Positions 8,601 through 20,600 of a stretch of DNA of 64,000 nt are shown piece after piece (within the stretch, counting starts at the first letter, position 1; every line of letters begins with the position of its first letter). The notes below the pieces were generated by a model. It ran no database searches. It saw only the letters and a list, made by a program, of their open reading frames with translations, and had not been told where the DNA came from. Position numbers and translations under genes: made by a program. Origin of the DNA: Drosophila pseudoobscura (taxonomy: Eukaryota > Arthropoda > Insecta > Diptera > Drosophilidae). Where the stretch lies: contig NC_046683.1 of assembly GCF_009870125.1 (NCBI RefSeq), positions 21,523,001 to 21,587,000 on the forward strand, read 5' to 3'.

Positions 8601-11600
8601 CAAGCCAGCCAGGGTGACCAGAACCTGCCCTGGGAAGCTATTCCGAAAGGGATTGGTTTCCCCAAATAACATTAATAAGCAGATTGGACATGAATGGAAG
8701 AAAGCAAACATCTCCTGAGCTGACGAGCTATAATGGGTTCTATAATGTTTTCCGTGCTTCTCGTCACATTATGGTTAGGCTCTAACCTTCTATTTCGTTC
8801 CGTTCTCTATTTCCATCTTATCATTAAGACATTATTACCAGGGTCAACGCGATTCTCCTCCTATTCCCAAACGGTGTCGGGACATTTATAGATGACCTGG
8901 TTCAACCCCTGGACTCTTCGAGATCCGTATGTCCCCTGAAGCTCATCCCGTTGTCCCTCTCTTTTTGGGACACTAATGGATGACCAGGGTCAACTTGCTA
9001 CTGTCTTGATACTGGCGGCATGGAGCTGGGACATTAATGGATGACCATGGTCAACATTAGGACTTCTCTCTCATCTCTTTCCCTCTGCAATGTGCCCTCT
9101 GAGAATGCCCGAATCGAGTTTGGACACGCGAGGACCCGCTCAATGAAAAATTGCATATCCACCATGCTGACAGGCCCGCGTCCCGACTCTACTCCACTCC
9201 ACTTCAGTCTACTCCTCTCCCCGAGCCGGACATCCACCTACCGCTCCTTGCTTTTGGTCATAGAGTGGGCGCGGAGTGCCCCTCCTCCCGTCTCACTCCT
9301 GCCCCTCTGCCTTGTCATTTAAATAAATTAAAATTCACCTTTATGACTGCTGGCGTCCTGCAGTTGGTGGCCCGACTAGGGCCGACGTCATCGGTGTCAC
9401 ACTTGGAGCGAACCGTGGCCCAGCCCCGGCCCCGGTCCCTGCTGCTACACCCGCTGCATGCTAATTGGCCGAAAGCGAGCACGCGCTCACACACATCCAT
9501 ATGGACATACATATGTACAGACATATGTACATATCTCTTCATATCCAGGTCCCCATCCTGTCCGTTCCCTCACCCGCTCTGACCATTCATCAAGTGCCCG
9601 TCCCCGTCCCACAGATAATTCACCTTGACACGTTTTCTGTGGGTGTCGTGTCGTGTCGTGTCGTACGGTGTCGCATCGTGTGGTATCCCTCCCGCTCCGC
9701 AATCAAAAGACCTGACCCATGTCAACTGTCCCAGAAGGATGGCAATGGCTATGGAAATGGCCAACCTGTTATGATAAGCCTATAATCCCGTAGATTGATT
9801 GATTGATTGATTGATTGGTCAATAAAGACGGGACAGGTTCACGCTCTACGCTTCACTATGATGCTGGCTGGGTACTCACCTCTGCACAGGGCGACCCTTG
9901 CACGGCTCGTGCACTTCGTCAAACTGCAGGTCGTTGGTAAGGACGTAGCACAGTCCTTGGCCATAGCGGTTCTCGCGCACAATGTACATGTAACGGTGGG
10001 CACACACGAGCACCTGTACAAAGAGGAAGTAGAAAAGAGGATTTATGATACTTGACGATGTACACTACTGGCCAAAATAATAAGTACACGCTTATGAGCT
10101 TTCTTTCTTTCACGTTCTATAAACCTTTTCTAATAAACATAATTAAAAAATCAAATTTACTTTTAGTTTTCTAACCTACAATAGTCAATAAAAATGTTTA
10201 TCATAAGCATTTTTCATTTCAAATATATATTTTATGACCGATTAAACCTTAAAAACATAAACAAAGGCTGGCCAAAATAATAAGTACAGCAATTCTCCAC
10301 AGCGAAAAACTAAAAGCGTATCAAAATTTGTCCACTTTTTTCTAATAATTTATAATCTTTTACTAGTATCCTATATAGGAACACCTATTTTGGATGACTT
10401 CGTCCATTCTTCTTGGCATACTAGCAAAAGGTTTGCGGCAAGTCTCCACTGGAATCTCATACCAGGTTTTTTGCACAAATTCTCCACAATTCTTTTCCTT
10501 TTCGAAAATTATTTTTACCAATTCGACGTTTAAAGTCACCCCAAAGGTTTTTTAAATGGAGACTGACTTAGCCAAGCCATAACGTTTACATTTTTCCCGT
10601 AAACCAAGCCTTCACCACCTTTGAGGTGTGCTTTGGGTAATTTTCCGGTAGAAAGACCCATCTCAAGCATTTCTCAGCATTTTTCCTCAGCATAAGGCTG
10701 TATAATGTCTGTCAATATGTTTTTATACCCGAATTGGATTTTTCTTTGCCAGTTTGAGCGTATATGGCCTTGGAAGACATGAGCTGATCCTTTTTTGCAA
10801 GACTGATGATACGGGTGTCCGTTGTTTTGTAAAGATTTCTTCTTCCATCCTCGATTTTCAATAAGCACTTTAGATATTAAAGCATTCTGAACATAAAATA
10901 CCGAGCGTCCAAGACTTTTCGCAATTACCCGGAGATTTTTCCTTTCTTTTTGAAGACTTATTGAAAACTTATTTTTTCCAGCAGTACGGCCTATCTAAAG
11001 AATTTTTTAACTCTCATGTACTTAAATATGAAGGAACTCAATAAAATTCAACAATCCTTTGATCAAATCCTTATCTAATCCTTTAAAATTTATAAATAAC
11101 AGTGTACTTATTATTTTGACCTGACCAAAATGCCCATTCAGCAAAAATTTAAGCATAGAATTTTATAAAGATTTTTTATTTTTTAATTTTTGATTTAAAT
11201 ATTTGGCAAGACTGTATGTAACCTTTCCAAATATAAGCAATTGGCATCCATTTACAAAAATTCGGGCTATTACATAATAAACTAGCACGACACCGATATA
11301 ATTATTTTTTTGGCCAGTAGTGTACTTCTACAAGGAGAGATGGAGGGCGTACTTTCACGTTTCCTCATTAAACATTTAAACAGACAAGCAGAGTAGCTAA
11401 GTATCCTCTTTACGGAAGGATATGAGTGATATCCTGTTCATATGTCCTATCATATGTACATGTTGTTAGCTTCAATATCAAGTCAATTGAATTGGTGTTC
11501 GTCTGGTGTATGTCTGCACTCCTCGCAGGTTGATTGGAAAACTCACTCTCCACAGCTCTTGAGTTACTTCTATTTACTTCCAAGATCTTCCTAGAAACAT

Positions 11601-14600
11601 CATGATGGACACCGTTCCAGAAGGACAAATGATGCTCACCACAATGAACACTCGGTTGAGCAGCCAAGGAACCTAGACCCAACTCCTCCCCGACATATCC
11701 CGGAGAAGTACTGGATGCCTGGATGTCCCCTGCAGATGGTCTCTACGAGCTTTGCGCCGCTGGTCGCAACTGTACCCATGCCCTTGACCTTGACTTACCT
11801 TGCCACCCGATCCGTTGGCCTGGAGCGGGTTCGATCGCACCGTGACGCCCATCCACTGTCCCTCCTTGATCTCGTCGCTGGAGGGCGGTGAGAGGACCTC
11901 GCTGTCGTATGCTGTACGTTCCGAGACGTGCGAACAGCGACAGGAGCGAGGTGCCGAGTGAGAGAAAGGGAAAGAGAGAGAGAGAGGGGGAGAAAGAGAT
12001 ACCGATATGTTAGCAAGTGTTGAGAAAGAGATGTACAGTGTGTGTGGTTGGTGGATATGTTTGTGTGGGTGTGTACATGTGTATAGATTCATGTGTGTGT
12101 GTGTGTGTGTGTGTCAGCAACAACAACAGTAAAACATCAATATTAACAACAAGAACAATAAATAAATCATTAACTTGTAAGTGTAACAGTAGTGTGTATG
12201 CATTATTAACAATAGTTTCGCACGAGTAATAAAATCATTCTCATTTACACATATATTTATGTACATACATATGTACATATATGTACATATGTACATACAT
12301 CGGTGGGTTTAAAACTGCTAATTATAAGTGAAATGCAATAGTTATTAACTAATTATTAGCAGCTGATTTTGGCCACAATATGTGTGTTCTAAGTGTGTGT
12401 GTGTGCGTGTGTGCGTGTGTGTGTGGGGGCAGGGAAGACGAGAACCTGAAACTGGAGCCGGAGCTGGATGCACACATGTGCACCGCTGATTGGGAAACAA
12501 AAAAGAAAGCAACAAAAAGGAACGAAAGAGAGAGAGAGGGCGTCGGGTGCCGAATATTTGGATACCCTTTGATCGGACAGCAATCGATTCTATTCAACGG
12601 AGTATGTTTGGTGTTCATTCATCGTATAGTGTCTATTCATCGGCTCTGTTCTTCCTCAATCCGTTTTCAATCGAATAACCGTGCGAACGAAAGGGCGAAA
12701 GAGCAATGTTGGCAGCCAAAGCGATAGAGAGGGAGAGGGAGACCGAGAGCGAGAGCGAGAGAGCCGAAACGTAACGAAATTGATTTAGAATGCATTTTAA
12801 AGCATCAAAGTGTTGAAATATGATAAATGATTATTACACTGGATGGGGAGATGGAGTGAGATCCATCCACACACACATAAGTGCATGTTTATGTACATAT
12901 GTATGTATGTACATGCATAGGTACCTACATAGGTGGGCGAGAGAGGCGGGGTACGGCACTTAAGCGGCATTTTCTTTTCGTTTTCTTCGGGTTTCTTCGC
13001 CTTTCGTTGCGCTGCGGTGCCCTGGGGCGTGGGCCGTTCTTGACGGGTTTGACGCGCTTAAAACGCGCCCCGGTGGGGCCTGCCAGTGAAAGTCGCCTTC
13101 CACGCAGGCGCGCAGCTGGAAGCGCTGCGCACATTTCCCCACCGCGACCCACGCACCCCATCCGGATTTGATTGGCCCAGCACCAAGTGAACTTTGCACT
13201 TTGCGGCGCGTCTTTGACATTGGCAAGAGAGACGACAATCGCGCAAGAAACAGGCGAAGAAAACCCAAGGAATGCAGGGGCTGCTGCCAGGGCACCCCGA
13301 AAGCGTATTCCGAGTTATTTTTTACTCAGGAATTTGCATTCTCAAATTTGCAGTTATTTTTATGCCTCTGCCAACATTTGTTTTTTTGTTTGTTTTTCAA
13401 CAAGTACATAGTACGTACATACATATATGTATACATACATACATATGTAGCTTTGTGAAATTTGTCACGTTCTGGGGCGGTGGCGTCGCAGACAAAGTCT
13501 TGAGCGGCCGCCACGCTCTGATTGCCAAAACAGCGACAAGAACGAGTGGGGCACGGAGCAATGGAGCAATGGAGCAATGGAGTGGCCGAAGCCAAGGAGT
13601 CGAAGATTTTGGTACCCCCAAAGCGAGAGATATGATATGCTACAGTCATTGCGATCAAAATTAAATGGGCTACAACCACTTCTAGCTGGATTACGTTTCG
13701 GGAGTTCCTTGGAAAATGGAAAAATATGGACATAAGTATGTATTTATGTATATGTATATAAATGTAGTGATATGAGTCCGAGCATGAGGCTCCGCGTTGC
13801 AAGTATCTGAGCAAAGAGCACATACCCTCTGCGCAAGGGTATGAAAGTGGAAGTGGAAGAATTAAAGAAGAAAGAAGAGTCAAAAACACGGTCACAGTGG
13901 TGTGCTCAAAAATGCAGTCGACCCAGTTGGATGGGTCTTCGTCGGGGGAATACTGAGGAACGGCGGGGCAAAGCGCAAATGGATTTACATGCCTCCCATA
14001 ATCGTATGTTCATTTATGATCGAGAGAGAGAGAATGGCAGAGCGATATATGTACATATGTACGATTCTGAGGGTAATTACTGCTAAATGAGTCCCCAATT
14101 GGAGCCGCCAAAAAAGTGAAGCGTGGAATAATCTTCAGCCCGGACGGAGGTGGCATTCCGGGAATCGGCTCGGGCATGCAGAGGAAATGGCCAACATGTG
14201 ACGCCGATAATGAAGTTGTTGCTGCATGGAAGCATCGAAGCGTGGAACAGCACACCCTCGCACCCCCGGGCCTGGCAGGCTATCGCCAATCCAAATATTG
14301 AGCCAAGCTCCTTCTCAATGGGGAGACATTAAGTAGCGGGAACTGGCCTTGAGGCGTACTCAAACATTTGGGTCGACTGGGGGGGACTATTGGAACATAT
14401 ACAAAAATATGTACATATATATGTACAAGAATCTTCTCAGTACATATGTACATCTGTTCAAATACAGTGCGTTTCATTGCTATGAAACTATAAGTCTCGA
14501 GTTCAATAAGTTTAAGTTAAGTTTCCAAGAAAAGCTATGGGCTAGCTATAAATTGCATCGAATAGTGAAAAGTGCAGCATTTATCGGGCGGTAGCCTGGA

Positions 14601-17600
14601 AACCCCATGGAAGGGTAGTTATCGGACAAGAATCGGTTACTGAGAACTATCGACTGGAGAACGTCGAAAATGTTATCGAAGGGAGAAACAAATAAAACTA
14701 AATAGGTTCCAGCGAAATGTACAAGTGAGCAAATCAAATACTAGGCGAGAGCCACACTAGAGGGCCAGACCTCCATTCCAGCTTCCTGAGCAGATGGCTG
14801 GGACCTGGTGAGCTAGCTTCACCTCCATGGTGCAATTGTTATTAACGGTGAATGATACCTTAGACTAATCGCTTATCGAAGCATCCATAATTATGTACAT
14901 ACATATGTATAAGTGTGCTTAAACTTAGCTAGCTCTATGAACAGTGGGTAATATACATATTGAATATTGGTTATTGGTTATTGATTATTGGTTATCTGAT
15001 TAACTGATTGCGCGCGTGCGTGGCAAGTCAGGAGCAATAACTAAAGGTAGCAATAAGAAGTGAGTGGCGGCAGCATAGAGTGATTACGGCGATAAGTAAG
15101 CAAAATGGCAGCCATAGGCATGCGTGTGCGTGACTGTACATTCGGTGATCGCTGATATATGTTGCTGTATGTATGTACAAACATGTTTGTAAGTATTATG
15201 TGCAAAGGCGAGCGATTCGAGTGCACTGAGTATATCACTGAGTTAATCAATAAGAAATCAATCCGTAAGTAAACCAAATCGAAGCGCAAACCAAAGATAT
15301 GAATGAATACTTAATACATTCGTATGTATGTATCTATGTACATATGTTTGTATGTATGTATACATAAATAAAGATATATTGCAGATCAAATACAGAATAC
15401 AGAATACAGAATGGGTGTTAGGAATTGCGATGAAATGCTTAGTCCTGAGATGGGTCGATTTTAGTGGGGTTTAGGTTTGTGGGCAAGACAACAATTAAAG
15501 CACCCATACCACTTACGCTTATTAATCTCATAAACTCCGCTCGATGCTAAATGATTCGTTCGTTATCGTTATCGGTATCGTTATCGTGATCGAATTGCAT
15601 ATATTGAAAAGAATTTTGGTCAGTATTCGGAAAGTTGGAGTGGGTTGTAGTCGAGATTTGGGTTTAAGTTGAGGTTTTGGTTGAGGTTTAGGTTTAGGTT
15701 GAGGTCGAGGTCGAGGGGGACCCGAGTGAGTTTCCCAGTTAGGCGCACCGAATATGAATTTCGATTTATTTTGTTCGCGGGCAGAACCGAAAATCAAGGG
15801 GTAGAAAACGAAAAAACGAAACAAATATAGGGAAGAAAAAAAAGAGAGTACAAAAACAATTAAAAAATCAAATTAAATATACATAGTAGATCTCGATATC
15901 GATATGGTGGTTCGTAATGACTAAGATGCTAGGGCAAAAGTGGTTTTCTATACAATATTTACTAGAATATGTAGTGCAGAGGCTGTGAAGTGGTTGATTG
16001 AGCTCTAGATTCAATGAGTTTCAAATCTGTTGACAACATTCAGCGTATCCATAAGCTGAACTATTCAAAAATGAGTTATGAATGGTTCCTTGATTTGAAT
16101 AATTCATTGTTTCACGAGCCAATGAGCAACCAATCGATTGAACAATTCACCAACTGGTCACAGCATCCTTTCCTATAACTAAAAACTGAAAACTAAAAAC
16201 TGATAACTGAATAGTTTCCATTATTGTTAGAAAAGTTTAGTCACAGATCTCTGTACAGCATTTGGCAATTGTTTATGTACAATTTATTGAGTGAAAGTAA
16301 TACTATCTATATACGTATGTATCAGGAGAAACGAAAAACTTATAGCGCAAATCGCCCGAGTGGAATGAAGATTGTTTGGTTTTGGCCTGGTCGGAATGGA
16401 TCTTTTGACCCCGAACCGGTGTTAGTTACATGGGGGGAAGCATTCTTTATCGAGGAGCACTAGGCCCAAGGAGGGAATCCTACAGTTGCAAATGTACATC
16501 CATCCATATTGTCTTTGGTATTGGAGTACATATGTACTCGGTTGTATGTATGTATTTATTATTAGTATAACTATCCAAGCTTTTATCGGTTCAGATGGCA
16601 CAAAACAATCAACCTTCACCAACAGAAAGATTGATAGAGATAGAGATTGAGATTGAGATTTAGAGAGATAGAGACAGAGGTGGAAAGATACCAAAGCTTG
16701 GTTAGTAGTTATCGACTAACTGGATATTATATACGTACGATTTAAATAATTTGCTTCTTAACTAATCAGAGTCGGAACAGAGATCCTAAATGATAAACTT
16801 AAGAGGTTGATGTACAGAGAAAGGTCCACTTCCTTTAGTTCCCATATCGGGCGTTATTCCTCGCCTCGGAACCAGAGCGTTCGTTCACTGTACACGCATA
16901 CATACATATGTACTTAGGGATAGATATATAGAGATCCTAGTCACTGTCAGGAAATCAGAGGCGGTCACTTACAACGTCGTCCATCGGTTATCACCTGTTC
17001 GCAGTCGTCGAACCTCTGCGTTATGGGACACCTCCAGAGGGCGCCCGAGTGTGAGGTGTTCGGCTGTCGATTGTGATCCAGGGGGGCACCCACCAGCAGG
17101 CTGAAAAGCAGAAATCAGATCGTTAGCATATGCTCACATGTATACATGTATGTACATGCATGTATGGTATGTATATTCTATGGTACTATATACTATGGTG
17201 CATGAGTATGGAGTATCGAGAGAGAGGGGGCAACCGCAAGCGTTGAAGCGATCTGCGGTCAGTGCTTGGCTTTCCGCTAATTGCGGGTCTGCTCGGCATG
17301 GGCATGGGCATGGGCATGGGAATGGGAATGGGCATGGGCCACGCCGTTCTGTAATCGATTTGTAGGTGGGCACTGAGACACGGCTCACGACAAGCCCGAC
17401 TTGGTTCAATGCACTGCGCTCCGCGCTTTTTTCGGGGCTTGGCCCTGCCAAAATGTAATTACTCGAGGCGATAAACGTGTGCAGTCTCTTGAAGGGACAG
17501 TCTGTTGGAGGTGGGGGCTGGGGGCAGGGGGCAGTGGGCGGTAAGATGTGAGTGGGAGTCACGGAGCAGGCAGTTGCTGGGCGCGTCTGCACGAAAGATG

Positions 17601-20600
17601 GAGCTAATGAGCAGGCCCCGGAGTAGAGTTGAGGCAACAAAGAGGTTGGAGACGGAAAGGGAATCGGAATCGGAATCGGAACCGGAACCAGAGTACGTTC
17701 TATGCTCGTAGGAGAATTTTGAGGACAGAAAAAGGAAGAGAACGCAAATAAGTAGATATCGAAATAAATACGAAATCGAGAAGAAAATGATTAAGATAGA
17801 CAGATAGAAAGAAGAGGATCAAAAGAAGAAAGGGTCCACCGAGAAAATGGACAGAAAGGAGCGAGCAGGAAGAACAAAACAGTGAAGAGTAGGCCCAGAA
17901 ACTGGCGAGGCTGGTCCAAAGTAGAGATCACAAGGAAACCAAGTGGCGAAGGAGGGGACGCGGAGGAGCATGAAGCGCTGCACCCACGCTCTCGCCCGCA
18001 GTCGCGCTCGCTTAACGTGTTCAACATGAATGTTCATTATCCTGGCGGCAGCCGTAAGCTCAGCCATAACCGACAGCAACAGCTACACTAACGACAGCAG
18101 CAACAACAACTGCAGCAACAACCTCAGGCAACAACTGCAACAACTGCAACAGCGACAACAACAGGAATCGCATGTACGACAACACACGAAACACACGAAG
18201 GCGAGGAGTGGGTTTATGGCGGCCATTAAGTGGCACCTACACACCACACCACACCACACCACACCACACCACACACATAGATACTATAAACCAATACACA
18301 CAGACACAGCATTGGGCACGGCAGCAAGAAAGAGTCAAAAAGAAATCTTTAAGTGCCTCAAAGGCAGAGCTGGTGGCCAAATTGCCAGCAAGAGAACGAG
18401 GGCCGACAAGGTGGTTTGAGGAGTATGGCCACGTATAGTATGAATCGGCATCGTCTTCCAGTTTATGGGCGTGTTCGAAGCTATCGCTTTTGTCACCACA
18501 CAATTGACACATTAACGACAAAAACAACGAAAAACCCTCAAGAAAATGTCATCTCAGAGAGAGAGAGAGAGAGAGAGGTTAGAGCTCTTAAACACGCTAA
18601 GAATTTGCATCACTCAATGAAAGGATGGCAAGCAATAAGCAATGGAATTAAGCCTCAAGCACTGAGGAAGGAGAATAAGGAGTTTCGAACTAAAAGGAAG
18701 ATTCTATTAGAGTCCATTGAGGGCTCATTAGAAGTAGTATACCTCAAGGGACACATCCAGTTCAATCGGAAAACACCCATCGAAAGCCGTCAGAGACGAC
18801 TAGAGCTAGGTCTGCTTCCTACCTGTCTTCAGGGAGATCGCCTGGATATCTGTACATGTTGTGGCCATTGCCGTTGACACTCGACCAACGCTAAAGAGTT
18901 GCAACAGTCTCAATTCCATTGAACCCTGTCCCGACCCGACCCGACCCAACCCGACCCGACCCGTTCTCGTTAGTTTTATGGACTTTCGTGTCAGGCTGGT
19001 CTTTTCTCTAAGGGCTGTGCTCATTTAGCAGGTTGATAGTTTTTGGTAATGAAAAGTTCGCCGAGGAGAAGGAGAACGAGAGAAACTGGGACGGCCAAGC
19101 CTGACATAAATCTGGTCACAAATGCCGCTGGCCCATAAATCTTTGGCATGGCCGAGAGTCTATAGAGCTGATTTAATGATCTCCCACTGTCACTGCCGCT
19201 GCCGCTGCCGCCGGCCCCTGCCTCAGATGGAATTCCAATCGCATCCAATCCCATCCAATCCCAACGTCTAGCGAGGGACAGTTCGGAATTGAAGTTCTTT
19301 GATTCTGGGATGGTGGCTCGATTCAGTCCGAGCTCGTTTTATGGCACTTGCCACTTAGCTTATCAATTAGCAGCTGGATGAAAGGAAAGCAGGGCAGAGA
19401 GGGCCCTGGTCTGGGTATACTCGCAGCCGTTTGGCAGTGGGACTTGGGATCAATTATCGCGGCAAATGGACGAATGGATGAAAGACTGCTCTGCTCGACT
19501 TGAAGCCAGCCCAAAGACCAATTATAAGCCCCGATGAGGTTGACGTCTGATGAACTTTGGGAGTTCCATCTCGGGAACGGGGGGTTTCGGGCTCCGAACG
19601 GTGGACGGGGGCACCCTTGGCGACGTCTTAGAATGCGTTTAATTAAATTTGAACACTAATTGCCGCTATAAGGCGGCGCGCGTGTCGTTTCAATTGCCCC
19701 ACTCCCATTCCCACTCCCAGAGCTACGAAGAACCCTTTCAAGTGGTCGCTCTTCGGATCGGCTTGCTCCGGGGCCCACAACACCCCATCCAAGGCCTGAA
19801 TCATCTCTCTTGCACCCCATCCCCCCACCGCCCATTCCCCGGCCGCAGCTGGAGAGACTCTTGTGAGAATTTGATTGTTTGATTGCTGGAGTAAAGTGGT
19901 AGAGTGGTGGAGTGGTGGAGTGAATTGCGGAGCAATGGGCTCTAATCGAAGAATCGAATTATTACTTGTGCATGAGCGTTCCGCTAGGAAAGGGGAATAC
20001 CAGATTATTTAGATATGTACACACTTAGATACATTTTTGTGCCTGGACCAAAATGTTCCCATTGGTATCATTTGGATGGATAATGGAACTGAAAATATAA
20101 CTCATTGCCGCCTCCCTCGGAACTAGTTCGTTTTGGGCAAGGCAAGGTTATAGATACATACATACATACATATACATATGTGTGGTTATAGATAAAGTTG
20201 CTTTCATTTCAAGGAAAGTTCATAGGTTGAATAAAAGAGAAAGAAATAAGGGGAATTCAATCCGAAACAAAGCAAAATTAGTTCTCTGCGAGAAGTTTGA
20301 TTTCGGATAAGAAATATAGGATTTTCCCACATTTTTCATATGTGTACATAATCCGAAAGTTGGCACAACCAGCGCATACCTCGGAACTGTGTCTCAGGTA
20401 TTCAGGCGACTTTTGTAAGGAAAACAGTAGCCTCTCTTGTGGGAGGCACAGCAGAAAGGGGGCAACTAACTAACATGCAACTGGAAACTAGTTCGAGCTT
20501 ACTCGTATATTTAGATTTATTTTCATTCTCCCACTCCAGTCCGCTCCCCTCGAGAGATAATAAGCTCGAATTCTGAGTACTTTTCGTTGACTTCTCAGAG

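Larger units (their letters stand above)
8465..9879 (-). other. mew intron 4 (1415 bp) with a repeated motif
   Basis: No coding sequence seen. It contains five copies of a motif at 8501-8526, 8828-8848, 8881-8906, 8969-8994 and 9030-9055 (see the repeat entries). A TGTCG-type tandem run lies at about 9645-9670. Confidence 0.7.
11912..16972 (-). other. mew intron 2 (5.1 kb), noncoding
   Basis: I see no convincing exon or gene. It holds GT arrays (12092-12114, 12391-12426), a GA run near 11968-11992, palindrome clusters of TACATATGTA type (12259-12300, about 12893-12930, 13413-13448, 14400-14455, 15300-15360), a GTTATC array at 15560-15590 and a degenerate GGTTTA/GGTCGA run at 15660-15718. A small inverted repeat ATACCCTCTGC/GCAAGGGTAT sits at about 13823-13843. 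Confidence 0.6.

Noticed and set aside
15660..15718. GGTTTAGG-like run resembling a telomere repeat
   Set aside because: Units are irregular (GGTTTA, GGTTGA, GGTCGA) and Drosophila lacks such telomeres; treated as low complexity.
18030..18419. Gln/Asn-rich ORF
   Set aside because: Produced by CAG/CAA and ACACC repeats.
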